This document shows, piece after piece, positions 39,435 to 48,589 of a stretch of DNA of 64,000 nt. Origin of the DNA: Clostridia bacterium (lineage in GTDB: Bacteria > Bacillota > Clostridia > Christensenellales > Aristaeellaceae); assembly GCA_017404985.1 (NCBI GenBank), contig JAFRBK010000016.1, forward strand, positions 1-64,000, given 5' to 3'. The position numbers and the translations under genes were made by a program. Position 1 is the first letter of the stretch; the number at the start of each line of letters is the position of its first letter. The notes under the pieces are model-generated. The model was given only the letters and a program-made list of their open reading frames with translations, searched no databases and was not told the origin of the DNA.

Positions 39435-40913
39435 ATGTCTGAAAATGCTGTTCCCGCGGGAACCCGGCGCAAAATCGCCTTTGTCGGCTCCGAATGCTAT
39501 CCTTTTGTTAAAACCGGCGGACTGGGAGACGTCATGTACGCCCTGCCCCGCGCCCTGATCCGGAACAACTGCGAAGTTCGGGTCATCCTGCCCCTGTACA
39601 ACTGTATGCCGATGAAGTACAAGGAAAAGCTGGAATGGAAAGGCTCCTTTATGATGGACCTGACGATGGAGGGAAGGACTTTCTTCGTCGGCATCATGGA
39701 AACCGAAATGGACGGCGTCATTTATGACTTCATTGACAACAAGGAATTTTTCGACTGGGGCAATCCCTATACCGGGCTGTGGGAGGATATTCCCAAGTAC
39801 TGCTACTTCTCCAAGGCATCCCTGGCGGTGCTGAATTATCTGGAATGGATTCCGGATGTGATCCACTGCCACGACTGGCAGGCTTCCCTGGTGCCAATGT
39901 ATCTGAAAACCCGCTTTAACGTCACACCCGTCGGCAAGGCGAAATCCGTGCTCACCATCCACAACCTCCGGTTCCAGGGCATTTGCAGCATTCCCCACCT
40001 GAAGTACTGGTCCGGCCTGCCGGACTACCTGTTCAACTACCCGGTGCTGAAGATCAACGAACAGGAATGCAACATGTTCAAGGGCGGCCTGGCCTTTGCC
40101 GACTGGATTACCACGGTCAGCGCCACCTATGCCGAGGAAATCCAGACTCCGTCCTACGGGGAAGGGCTGGACAGCCACCTGCGCTACCATCAGCCAAAGC
40201 TGAGCGGCATCGTCAACGGCATCGACACAGACATCTGGAACAGCGATACGGACACCCTGCTGGAAGCGCCCTATAACGCAGAAAATTTCCTGGAGCGGAA
40301 GCCTGCTGACAAACAGAACCTGCAGTCCGAAATGCAGCTGGACCAGGTCGCCGGGAGGTTTGTGCTGGGGCTGGTTTCCCGCCTGACCGACCAGAAAGGC
40401 CTGGACCTGATCGACGCCATCTTCCCCGACCTGATGGACGGCAATACCCAGGTGGTGGTGCTTGGCACCGGCGACCCGCGGTATGAAAACGCCTTCCGGT
40501 ACTATGAACAGAAATATCGGGGCTTTGTCAGCGCCAATATCACTTACAACGAAGGCATCGCCCATAAGATCTACGCGGGCGCGGACGCCTTCCTGGTGCC
40601 CAGCCTGTTCGAGCCCTGCGGCCTGACCCAGCTGATTGCCATGCGCTACGGCACAGTGCCCATCGTGCGGGAAACCGGCGGACTGAAGGATACCGTACAA
40701 CCCTATAACGCGGAACTGAACGACGGCAACGGCTTCACCTTTGACAAATACCTGCCCGCAAAGCTGCTGGAAGCAGTGAACAACGCCAGAAACCTGTTCT
40801 TCGGCGACCGGTGGCACTGGGACGAAATGGTCCGCCGGAACATGCAGAAGGATGTTTCCTGGGAAAAATCCGCCGCCCAGTACACAGAGCTGTATGAAAG
40901 CCTGTGCAAATAA
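39435..40913 (+). CDS. glgA: Glycogen synthase GlgA
   Basis: A 492-residue GT5 enzyme that adds glucose from ADP-glucose to glycogen. KTGGLGD (about 31-37) binds ADP-glucose; HCHDWQ and the C-terminal FEPCGLTQLIAMRYGTVPIVRETGG segment are typical of GlgA. GGGAGG precedes the start, and an extended -10 box (TGGTATACT) lies near 39352-39360. It is monocistronic with a strong terminator; glgC, glgB and glgP are not nearby. Confidence 0.95.
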   Translation: MSENAVPAGTRRKIAFVGSECYPFVKTGGLGDVMYALPRALIRNNCEVRVILPLYNCMPMKYKEKLEWKGSFMMDLTMEGRTFFVGIMETEMDGVIYDFIDNKEFFDWGNPYTGLWEDIPKYCYFSKASLAVLNYLEWIPDVIHCHDWQASLVPMYLKTRFNVTPVGKAKSVLTIHNLRFQGICSIPHLKYWSGLPDYLFNYPVLKINEQECNMFKGGLAFADWITTVSATYAEEIQTPSYGEGLDSHLRYHQPKLSGIVNGIDTDIWNSDTDTLLEAPYNAENFLERKPADKQNLQSEMQLDQVAGRFVLGLVSRLTDQKGLDLIDAIFPDLMDGNTQVVVLGTGDPRYENAFRYYEQKYRGFVSANITYNEGIAHKIYAGADAFLVPSLFEPCGLTQLIAMRYGTVPIVRETGGLKDTVQPYNAELNDGNGFTFDKYLPAKLLEAVNNARNLFFGDRWHWDEMVRRNMQKDVSWEKSAAQYTELYESLCK

Positions 40914-40933
40914 AAAGCAAAAACCTGAAAAAA

Positions 40934-40968
40934 GAAGGGGCTGCATCAGTGCAGTCCCTTTCTTTTTT
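40934..40968. terminator. Bidirectional terminator between glgA and the SH3 gene
   Basis: GGGGCTGCA and TGCAGTCCC form a stem with T-rich tracts on both sides (TCTTTTTT to the right, TTCTTTTTT on the minus strand to the left), serving both convergent genes. Confidence 0.85.
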
Positions 40969-41002
40969 CCTCCGGAAGTGTCTGCTTCCGGAAATATCCA
41001 TT

Positions 41003-41491
41003 TTATTTCGTGCTGACCAGATACTGGCTGCCCATGTATCCAACCTTGCCGTTTACCCTCACCTTGGTCCAGACGCTGCCTCTTTTCAGCACAGTGACCT
41101 TGGTGCCGACCCGGTAGGACCCGAGGATCGTACTCCAGGAATTCGGCTCCTCCCGCAGGTTCAGCGTGGTTCCGGACGGGGTCCACACATACATGGTTCC
41201 GCTTCCGCCGCTGTTTCCGCTACTGCCATACAGATACACCGTCATCATGTATCCGGTTTTTCCGGAAACCCGAACCTTGCACCAGGTATCGCCCTTGCTC
41301 AGCACATTCACCTTCGTGCCCACCGGGTACGCGTCAATTACCCGTGCCTTCGTGGAAGGGCTGGACCGCAGGCGAACCAGATAACCGGTCCTGATATACT
41401 TGGTCTCCGCCAGGGCGGAAACCGCGCCCAGTACCAGAATCAGGCACAACAAAGCAGCTGTCAGACGCCGAATTGCCACAGTACGATTCAT
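41003..41491 (-). CDS. Secreted protein with two bacterial SH3 domains
   Basis: A 162-residue secreted protein. Signal peptide (LTAALLCLILVLGAVSALA), then two SH3b domains of about 60 residues: LVRLRSSPSTKARVIDAYPVG ... GKTGYMM and LNLREEPNSWSTILGSYRVG ... GKVGYMG, joined by a Gly/Ser linker. SH3b domains bind peptidoglycan. There is no catalytic domain. AGGAAAGGA precedes 41491; the longer frame starts in the leader. Confidence 0.87.
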   Translation of the reverse strand: MNRTVAIRRLTAALLCLILVLGAVSALAETKYIRTGYLVRLRSSPSTKARVIDAYPVGTKVNVLSKGDTWCKVRVSGKTGYMMTVYLYGSSGNSGGSGTMYVWTPSGTTLNLREEPNSWSTILGSYRVGTKVTVLKRGSVWTKVRVNGKVGYMGSQYLVSTK

Positions 41492-41691
41492 AAAGCAAAC
41501 ATCCTTTCCTGCCAGTTCATTGAATGCAAACAGCATATCTCACCCGGATCATCGGCTTCAATCTGTTTGTTTACAACTTTACAAATTGACTATAGTAAAA
41601 GGTTTCCGGGTTGTCAATCGGGATACATTACGTTTTTTTGACGAAAATATTAAGTTTTTCGTACAATAGTATCCTCCCATCCCAAATGCCG

Positions 41692-42240
41692 TCACAGGAA
41701 AACCGGGTGGCGCATGAATTCCTTGCCTTCCAGGTTTTTCCAGAGGAAATTCCCATTCTCATAAACCATATAGCCTCTTGCGCTGTTTTCCTTCGGAATG
41801 GATACTGATCCCGGATTCAGGCAGAGGATCCCGCCCTGTTCCGTGCATTCCGGAACATGGGTATGGCCGAAAAGCAGGATATCCCCTGGAGACAGGGGCG
41901 GCAGCGCGCCTTTATGGTACACATGGCCGTGCGTCGCAAAAACCATGGCTTTTCCCAGGTCCAGCAGGGCATAATCCGCCAGGATCGGAAAATCCAGCAC
42001 CATCTGGTCGACCTCACAGTCACAGTTGCCGCGCACGCAAAGAAGACGCCCTTTCACTCCGTTCAGCATGCCGATCACCGCTTTCGGACGGTACTCCTCC
42101 GGCAGGTCATTTCTCGGCCCGTGGTACAAAAGATCCCCAAGAAGCAGCAACCGGTCCGCCCGCTCCGCTTCAAACCGCTGAAGCATCCGCTCACAGCAGG
42201 AGGCGCTGCCATGAATATCCGAAGCAATCATCCATTTCAT
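41692..42240 (-). CDS. YfcE-like metallophosphoesterase
   Basis: A 182-residue calcineurin-type phosphodiesterase. Metal ligands: SDIHG, LGDLLYHGP, RGNCDCEVD, ATHGH and GHTHVP, the complete set of the YfcE/MJ0936 group. Known members hydrolyse phosphodiesters in vitro; no physiological substrate is known. GGGAGAG precedes the ATG at 42240. It is divergent from the MATE-fusion gene across about 200 bp with no clear regulatory site. Confidence 0.9.
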   Translation of the reverse strand: MKWMIASDIHGSASCCERMLQRFEAERADRLLLLGDLLYHGPRNDLPEEYRPKAVIGMLNGVKGRLLCVRGNCDCEVDQMVLDFPILADYALLDLGKAMVFATHGHVYHKGALPPLSPGDILLFGHTHVPECTEQGGILCLNPGSVSIPKENSARGYMVYENGNFLWKNLEGKEFMRHPVFL

Positions 42241-42442
42241 GAGTTTCTCTCCCATTCCCGTGTTTTTCCGGCCGCCGGCGCCGGTTTTCCCTCCTATTGT
42301 GCTATGATTTTTTCCAAAGCGCAACAGCTTTTTCCCCGATCCGGAGAAAAGCCATGACAAGCCGGGAACATCGTGATATATTATTGGCAGCGGGGCATCA
42401 ACCGGAAACCCGGGCAAAGCCGCCCCCGGAAGGAATAGGGCC

Positions 42443-44179
42443 GTGATCCGAAAACTTGTCCGCTCCATGCTGACCGCCCAGATTCTGTCAGCATTAACCG
42501 TCTCCCTCTGCCTTTTGATTGACAATGTCATGATTTCCCGTTATCTCGGCACAACAGCAATCGCCGCCTATGGCTATGCCAATCCGATTCTGCTGATTAT
42601 CGGGGCGCTGGGCAGCATGTTGGCTGCCGGGATTCAGATGGCCTGCAGCAAATCCCTCGGCCGCGGCCTGCAGGAGGAGACGAACGCCGGGTATTCCTCC
42701 GCCATAGCGGTCACGCTCTGCCTTTCCCTTTTCTTTCTGGCGGTTGTGCTGGTATTCCGGGGTCCCATTGCCAGCCTGATGGGCGCAGGCTCTGCCGATC
42801 CCGCCCTCCACGGCATGACCAAAGACTACCTGGCCGGCTTCGTCATCGGCGCGCCCGGGTCCATGGGTGCCCTGGTGCTGATTCCTTTCCTGCAGATTGC
42901 CGGACAGAGCAACCTGCTGATCGCGGCGGTGCTCGGAATGACCATCACCGATATTGCCCTGGACCTGATCAATGTCAAAGTCCTGAAATGGGGCATGTTC
43001 GGCATGGGTCTCGCTTCCTCCCTCAGCTACTATGTCGCGATGCTGTTCGCAGCCTTCTATTTCCTTTCCTCCAGATGCATCTTCCGCTTTTCGCTGAAGC
43101 AGGTGACCCGGCGGAAGGTCACCGAGCTCTTCACCTCCGGCCTTCCCACCGTGTTCAACATGGCGTCCTCCGTGGTCATGGTCTTTGCCCTGAACCAGAT
43201 CCTGCGCGGCGTTGGGGGCACAGCCGCTGTTGCCGCCTTCACCGTGGTCACCTCCATCGGCAATTCCGTCAACTGCATCACCACCGGAATCGGAGGGGTA
43301 TCCATTACCCTGTCCGGCGTTTTCTTCAACGAAGAGGACCGAAGCGCCATCCGGGAAGTGTTCTCCCTCCTCTGCCGCTATTCCGTCATTCTCGGCCTGG
43401 CGGCGGGCATTCTTCTGCTGTTTGCAGCGCCCCTCATGGTCAGTGTTTTCATCCGGAAGGACCTTCCGGAGCGGGAAATGGCGATCCTCGGCCTGCGCCT
43501 GTTCGGCGCCGGCCTGATTCCCTGCTGCCTCAACAACACGCTGAAAAACCTGTACCAGGCAACCGGCCGCATCCGGCTGACTGAGATGATCTCCATTTTC
43601 GAATGCGCGGTCTTCCCGGTGCTTTCAGCGTTTCTGATGTCCCTCCTGCTGGGAACCACCGGCGTCTGGTTCTATTTTGTCATGGGTGAGCTGCTGGCCC
43701 TGACCGCCATCGGCCTGTATATTTACCATCGGACGAAAACCCCGCCATGGCACGGCGACACCGCACTGCTGCTCTCTCCGGACTTCGGCGTCCGGAAGGA
43801 GCATCTGCTGGAGCTGCGCTTTTTCTCCCTGGAGGATATCCCCCCGGCGGTCCGGCAGATCGAAAGCTTCTGTGCCTCCCATCAGCTGGACCCCAAAACC
43901 ACGAACCATATCGCCCTGTGTGTGGAGGAAATGACCTCCAATGTCATTCAGCACGGCTTCTCCTTTGACGGCAAACCCCATCATCTGTCCGTCCGGCTGC
44001 TGCACAAAGGGGACAAATGGGTCCTTCGTTTCCGGGATGACTGCACCGCTTTCGATCCCGTCAACTACGTGCCGGCGGACCGGGAATCTGCCATCGGCCT
44101 GCGTATCGTAATGGCTATGGCGAAGGAGGTCCGCTATACCAGTTCCCTGAACCTGAACAACCTGATTATTACATTCTGA
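42443..44179 (+). CDS. MATE transporter fused to an RsbW-like HATPase domain
   Basis: A 578-residue protein. Residues 1-430 are a MATE/NorM-type transporter with twelve helices. The last 140 residues are a HATPase_c domain of the anti-sigma-factor (RsbW/SpoIIAB) type: N-box CVEEMTSNVIQHGF at about 490-505, G1-like RFRDDCTAFDP and G2-like GLRIVMAMAK. Such domains bind ATP and act as serine kinases or bind partner proteins. The fusion suggests that transport is coupled to a partner-switching signal. The gene stands alone; no sigma or STAS antagonist is next to it. The GTG/ATG region before 42443 has GGAAGG as the ribosome site. Confidence 0.87.
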   Translation: MIRKLVRSMLTAQILSALTVSLCLLIDNVMISRYLGTTAIAAYGYANPILLIIGALGSMLAAGIQMACSKSLGRGLQEETNAGYSSAIAVTLCLSLFFLAVVLVFRGPIASLMGAGSADPALHGMTKDYLAGFVIGAPGSMGALVLIPFLQIAGQSNLLIAAVLGMTITDIALDLINVKVLKWGMFGMGLASSLSYYVAMLFAAFYFLSSRCIFRFSLKQVTRRKVTELFTSGLPTVFNMASSVVMVFALNQILRGVGGTAAVAAFTVVTSIGNSVNCITTGIGGVSITLSGVFFNEEDRSAIREVFSLLCRYSVILGLAAGILLLFAAPLMVSVFIRKDLPEREMAILGLRLFGAGLIPCCLNNTLKNLYQATGRIRLTEMISIFECAVFPVLSAFLMSLLLGTTGVWFYFVMGELLALTAIGLYIYHRTKTPPWHGDTALLLSPDFGVRKEHLLELRFFSLEDIPPAVRQIESFCASHQLDPKTTNHIALCVEEMTSNVIQHGFSFDGKPHHLSVRLLHKGDKWVLRFRDDCTAFDPVNYVPADRESAIGLRIVMAMAKEVRYTSSLNLNNLIITF

Positions 44180-44229
44180 CCGGAACCGGAGACGGCCGGA
44201 CAGGCACCATCTGACGGAGGCTGCAAGGT

Positions 44230-44718
44230 ATGAGAGTTTCTTTCGACCTGGATGAGGTACTCTTTGTGGATCCCAAAAGGTTCGAGACGGAAAAACCGCC
44301 CCGTTTTCCCATGAGCCTCCTTTTTCCGGAACGGCTCAGGAAAGGAACGGTGGACCTGGTCCATCAGCTCCAGAAGGAAGGCTTCGAGGTCTGGGTCTAT
44401 ACTTCTTCCTTCCGCAGCGAATCCTATATCAAATCCCTGTTCCGGAACTACGGGGTCCGCTTTGACGACATCGTCAACGGATTCCGTCATCAGGCGGAAG
44501 TCCAGCGAAACCGGCGGCAGACCCTGCCCACCAAAGTTCCCAGCCATTACCATATTTCCCTGCACGTGGACGACGAGGACGCGGTCATCCGGAACGGCAG
44601 GGAATTCGGGTTCAAGGTTATGCGGGTATATGAGCCGGATGAGCACTGGGCCGACAAAATCCTGGAGGAAGCCCGGCGGATCCGCGCCCGGGAGGAAGCC
44701 GAAAGCCGGAAGGCATAG
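44230..44718 (+). CDS. HAD-like hydrolase domain protein
   Basis: A 162-residue protein with the HAD motif I FDLDEV, a motif II-like YTSS, and HVDDEDAVIRNG for motif IV. It is a short, capless form. The substrate cannot be predicted. GGAGG lies before 44230; the gene follows the MATE fusion by 50 bp and precedes a small hypothetical gene by 48 bp, so the three may form one transcript. Confidence 0.7.
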   Translation: MRVSFDLDEVLFVDPKRFETEKPPRFPMSLLFPERLRKGTVDLVHQLQKEGFEVWVYTSSFRSESYIKSLFRNYGVRFDDIVNGFRHQAEVQRNRRQTLPTKVPSHYHISLHVDDEDAVIRNGREFGFKVMRVYEPDEHWADKILEEARRIRAREEAESRKA

Positions 44719-44766
44719 CCATCAATACGATCGAAAAAACCACCATCCTGACAGGGAGGAACCACC

Positions 44767-45072
44767 ATGGAAAAGGATCAACTGGAAAACCGGATGCGCT
44801 TCGCGGAACATGTGCTGGAACGTCAGGGAGCCGTTCCGCTGGACATCAACCAAAAAAACCGGGAACTGCTGGGCCAGCGGGTAACCTACCGGCTGGGCGG
44901 CGTTTACTACCGGATTGACCATGCAGAAATCGAAGGAAAGACTTTTATCATCCTCAGTGCCACGGAAAGTAAGGAATACGCCGGCATCGGCCTGATGGAT
45001 GATATTCAGGCCATCAGTGCCGATGCCGGCGATGAAACGATCCGGCGGAAGCTCCTGGAAGCCATGGCTTGA
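44767..45072 (+). CDS. Hypothetical protein, 101 residues
   Basis: I do not recognise this protein. It has no signal peptide, no membrane segment and no known motif. The middle (RVTYRLGGVYYRIDHAEIEGKTFIILSATES) reads like a small beta-rich domain and the two ends like helices. GGGAGG precedes 44767. It follows the HAD-like gene in the same direction and ends 1 bp from the convergent GNAT-AKR gene. Confidence 0.65.
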   Translation: MEKDQLENRMRFAEHVLERQGAVPLDINQKNRELLGQRVTYRLGGVYYRIDHAEIEGKTFIILSATESKEYAGIGLMDDIQAISADAGDETIRRKLLEAMA

Positions 45073-45073
45073 T

Positions 45074-46567
45074 TCAGTCTTCTTCCAGGTAACGGACCTC
45101 TTCCGAAGACAGCGGATGGGCCGCCGCGCGGATATTCATCCGCATCCGTTCGGGGGAAGCTGTGCTTACGACGGCAAAAAGGTTCATCGGGCTGGAAAAA
45201 ACATACCGCATGGCAATCTCACTGACGGAAAGGTGTTTTTCCTCCGCCAGTTTCTCCGCCCGCTTCAGGCGCCGCATGTTTTCTTCATACAGATAGCCCT
45301 TCTGTGCATAGATATCCAGCACCCGGCGTGCTGTCTCATAATCGCCGGCCCTGAACCGGCCGCTGAAAAAGCCCCGCCCCAGGGAGGAATAGGCAACCAC
45401 CGGCATCCGGCTGGCGGCATACCATTCCCGGGCTTCCCTATTTTCAGGCCCGGAGACTGTTACGCAATCCCCGCCGTACGGGTCCGCCATCTGCCGGGTC
45501 AGGCCGTAGTTCGGGCTGGATACGGAAAAGCCCTGCAGGCCGTGGGAAGCGGCGTAGCGGTTGGCTTCTTCAATCTGCCGGTGCGTCCAGTTTGAAACGC
45601 CGAATACGGTGATTTTTCCTGCCTCCCGGAATTCGTTCAGCGTGTCGATGATTTCCTCCGCCGGCGTATTCGGATCATGCCGGTGCATCAGGTAAATATC
45701 AATATGGTCCGTCCGCAGCGCATCCAGGCTCTGGCTCAGTTGCTCCGTGATCACCTGCCGGTTCACCAGCACCTTGCCGTTCCGGACGTCGCCGCACTTG
45801 CTGAGCACAGTCACCCGGTCCCGGTTTTTTCGGGATTCCATCCATTTTCCCAGGGCGTTTTCCGCCCTTCCGTAGCTGCGGGCGCTGTCAAACGTGTTGA
45901 TTCCGCTTGCCAGCACGCTGTCCAGCAAGTCGGGCGCAGCGCCCTCATCGGTTGAAACCGGCGGGCTCGCCGTTCCGAAAAAGATGCGGGACACCGGCTG
46001 GTCCAGCCCCGGTATGCTGCCCATGCGGATAGGCGTATCCTTGCCGTCTTCTCCCTTTGTGGAAGAAAAAATGTACCGGCATACCGGCCGCCTTTCCCCC
46101 TGATAATCCCCGATTCCTTCATATTCCAGGTGAAAACCGCTCTTTTCCATGACCTTCCGCGACGCGGCATTTTCCTGCACACAGATTCCGCTGATCTGCC
46201 GGATTCCCAGCCGGCCCATGACTGCCGGCAGAAAGGCTGCAACCGCCTCCGTGGCATATCCCCTGCCGGTATAGCGGCTTCCGATATGATAGCCGATTTC
46301 CCATGTGCCTTCACCGATCAGGGCTGCCTGAACATGGCCGATCACTGTTCCGTCCTTCAGCAGCACGGGATAGACCAGCGGCCCTTCTTCACTCTCGTAC
46401 CGTGACATCAGAAAGCCAATCGTTTCCAGCGCTTCCGCTTCCGTTTCAAACACTTCGTCGGGAACAAAACGGCGATTATCCTCGTCCAGGGAATTCTCAT
46501 GGACTGCCCGCGCCATCTCCGGCGTAAACCCGGTAATCACCAGCCGGTCTGTTTCCAGTCGTAACAA
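45074..46567 (-). CDS. GNAT acetyltransferase fused to an aldo/keto reductase
   Basis: A 497-residue protein. Residues 1-170 are a RimJ-like GNAT N-acetyltransferase: YTGRGYATEAVAAF for acetyl-CoA binding and ENAASRKVMEKSGF. Residues 185-497 are an aldo/keto reductase with the full catalytic tetrad: Asp and Tyr in FDSARSYG, Lys in LSKCGD, His in LMHRHD. No frameshift or stop separates the two, and the linker is short. Both domains look intact. A joint substrate, for instance an amino sugar or amino aldehyde, is possible, but none can be named. Confidence 0.88.
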   Translation of the reverse strand: MLRLETDRLVITGFTPEMARAVHENSLDEDNRRFVPDEVFETEAEALETIGFLMSRYESEEGPLVYPVLLKDGTVIGHVQAALIGEGTWEIGYHIGSRYTGRGYATEAVAAFLPAVMGRLGIRQISGICVQENAASRKVMEKSGFHLEYEGIGDYQGERRPVCRYIFSSTKGEDGKDTPIRMGSIPGLDQPVSRIFFGTASPPVSTDEGAAPDLLDSVLASGINTFDSARSYGRAENALGKWMESRKNRDRVTVLSKCGDVRNGKVLVNRQVITEQLSQSLDALRTDHIDIYLMHRHDPNTPAEEIIDTLNEFREAGKITVFGVSNWTHRQIEEANRYAASHGLQGFSVSSPNYGLTRQMADPYGGDCVTVSGPENREAREWYAASRMPVVAYSSLGRGFFSGRFRAGDYETARRVLDIYAQKGYLYEENMRRLKRAEKLAEEKHLSVSEIAMRYVFSSPMNLFAVVSTASPERMRMNIRAAAHPLSSEEVRYLEED

Positions 46568-46663
46568 AGGTTTTCTCTCCTTTCGCAGCCCCTTGCGCCT
46601 GTCGTTGCGGGCCGGTTTTTGTATTTCTTCCCATGCTGCTTTCCCGCCCTGACGCTGTTCCTG

Positions 46664-47407
46664 TTATGGCGTCCGGTTTCCTTCGGCCCGGTTCCGGTAA
46701 AACCGCAGAAGCACCAGGCCTTCCGCCAGGATCACCGTCGGTAGCAGAAAATCTGTCGCGCCAACGGAGACGGCAGATCCCCCGGCAGAAAGCTCACAGC
46801 AGACATCCACGATGCTGTGCAGAAGGACCGGCAGGGCCAGCGTGCCCGAAAGCAGATAGAGGCCGCAAAGGCAAAGGCCGGCCCCGAAAGCACTGTATAC
46901 CTGCATGACGGTCACCGCCACAGGCTGGTTTCCCCAGTTGGCCAGATGGCAGGCGGCAAACACGCCCGACGAGATCAGGGCGGCAGCCAGGCCCGCGTTT
47001 CGTCTTCCGGACAAGGTGCTTTTCAGTTTGTTGAAAACAATTCCCCTGAAAACCACTTCTTCGCAGATCCCGGGAGCCGTTCCCGCAAGAAAAGCCATCA
47101 GGATGCCGCGAAGGTCGCTGACAATAGCGGTCGCTTTCAGAAGGGTTCTCCCGGCATCGGCCAGAAAAGGCAGACCCGGTACCAGAAGGCAGAACAGGAA
47201 GCGCCGCATGCCCTTTCCTTTTTCCCTTTCCCGGATTGTCTGCCTGAAAAGGATCCACAGGATCAGCGCCGTCAGAAGGATCACGACCGCCTTGGCGAGG
47301 CGTTCCGTTTCCGGCGGAAAGCCCAGCTGCCGGAACAGCCATGCCGCTGCTCCCAGCACCGCCAGATAGGCGGCGGGAACAAGGACCGTTTCAGGCCCCC
47401 TGGACAT
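46664..47407 (-). CDS. CPBP-family intramembrane protease
   Basis: A 247-residue membrane protein of the CAAX protease/bacteriocin-processing (CPBP, Abi) family. Motif 1 is EEVVFRG (Glu-Glu-x3-Arg), motif 2 is FAACHL, and a third His lies in LLHSIVD; all are in or near predicted helices. Members cleave prenylated or signal-like peptides, and some give self-immunity to bacteriocins. The start at 47407 overlaps the ATP-grasp gene by 17 bp, so the two are translationally coupled. A TTG at 47434 is an alternative start. Confidence 0.87.
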   Translation of the reverse strand: MSRGPETVLVPAAYLAVLGAAAWLFRQLGFPPETERLAKAVVILLTALILWILFRQTIREREKGKGMRRFLFCLLVPGLPFLADAGRTLLKATAIVSDLRGILMAFLAGTAPGICEEVVFRGIVFNKLKSTLSGRRNAGLAAALISSGVFAACHLANWGNQPVAVTVMQVYSAFGAGLCLCGLYLLSGTLALPVLLHSIVDVCCELSAGGSAVSVGATDFLLPTVILAEGLVLLRFYRNRAEGNRTP

Positions 47408-48575
47408 ATTCAATGAAAGCCTGCGCCTCCTCAAACGTCTCCAGCCGGGCTGTATACATGTACCGCCCCATCTGCGGCCAGTTCATCGGCGGCATTTCTT
47501 CCTGCATCATCATCCGGCTGCCGTATCGGGCCATAATTTCTTCATGCGTCCGGGCATAGGTATGCCCGTCTTTCCGGCTGGCATACACACAGTAGAAATG
47601 CTCACCCGATTCCGGTATCTTCCGGGCGTCAAAGGCAACCATGTCGGCATAGATCTGATAAACGTCCGTGGAATGGGCAAAGTCCATCATGTCCGGCGTA
47701 TAGCCGCCCGCGGGGCGCATGTTCACTTCCAGCGCCACAAAATCCCCGATCTCTCCAAGACCCTGGCGGGCTTTCGTCAGTCTGAAGAATTCCAGGTGGA
47801 CAAACCGGCGGTCCACGCCGAACGCCTTCACTGTTTTCCGGCCCAGCTCCCGCAGTTTTTCCGGCACTTCCGGACAGGTATAGTACATCAGGTCCAGATC
47901 TTTGTTCACGATATCCATCACCGGCGGCCAGACTGTCATACTCTCAAACAGCGGCTCGCACCGGGAATCGAGAATCGCGTCATAGGAGCAGATCTCTCCC
48001 TGGATAAACTCTTCCATCACATAGGGAACCGCCGGCAGGCAGTTATAGAACGCATCCAGGTCCGCATCATTTTCCAGCTTCCAGGTATGCGTCGCGCCGA
48101 CGCCTACATCCGGCTTGACAATGACAGGGTATCCCACCTGGCCGATAAAGGCTTTTCCGGCTTCACGGCCGGAAACAACATGCTGCCGGGCCGTCGGAAT
48201 CCCGGTTTCCAGATACAGCTTCTTCATCAGGCTCTTTTCCTTGATGAAGCTGATCCGGTCCGACCGGATCCCGGTCGTGATATTGAAATCCGTCCGCAGC
48301 CGGGCATCCTGCTCCAGCCAGTATTCGTTCATGGATTCGACCCAGTCGATCTTCCCGTACTTGAAGGCAAAAAAGGCCACTGCCCTGTATACCTGGTCGT
48401 AATCTTCCAGGCTGTCCACCCGGTAGTATTCCGTCAGTGCCGCTTTCAGCGGTTCCTCCAGGCCGTCATACGGCGCGTCGCCGATGCCCAGCACATTGAT
48501 CCCGTTCCGGTGCAGCCGGTCGCAGAACTGCCAGTAGGTATGGGGAAAATGCGGGGAGATAAAAACAAAGTTCAT
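47391..48575 (-). CDS. ATP-grasp carboxylate-amine ligase-like protein
   Basis: A 394-residue ATP-grasp protein: N-terminal pre-ATP-grasp domain (to about 105), ATP-binding lid with KPDVGVGATHTWKL, and the Mg2+ site EVNMRPAGG. Members join a carboxylate to an amine or thiol using ATP. The product is unknown. The start at 48575 has AAAGGA upstream. It is 14 bp downstream of an esterase gene and overlaps a CPBP protease gene: an esterase, ligase and protease together could make and release a small peptide-like molecule, which is inference. Confidence 0.82.
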   Translation of the reverse strand: MNFVFISPHFPHTYWQFCDRLHRNGINVLGIGDAPYDGLEEPLKAALTEYYRVDSLEDYDQVYRAVAFFAFKYGKIDWVESMNEYWLEQDARLRTDFNITTGIRSDRISFIKEKSLMKKLYLETGIPTARQHVVSGREAGKAFIGQVGYPVIVKPDVGVGATHTWKLENDADLDAFYNCLPAVPYVMEEFIQGEICSYDAILDSRCEPLFESMTVWPPVMDIVNKDLDLMYYTCPEVPEKLRELGRKTVKAFGVDRRFVHLEFFRLTKARQGLGEIGDFVALEVNMRPAGGYTPDMMDFAHSTDVYQIYADMVAFDARKIPESGEHFYCVYASRKDGHTYARTHEEIMARYGSRMMMQEEMPPMNWPQMGRYMYTARLETFEEAQAFIEYVQGA

Positions 48576-48589
48576 GAAAATCAAATCCT

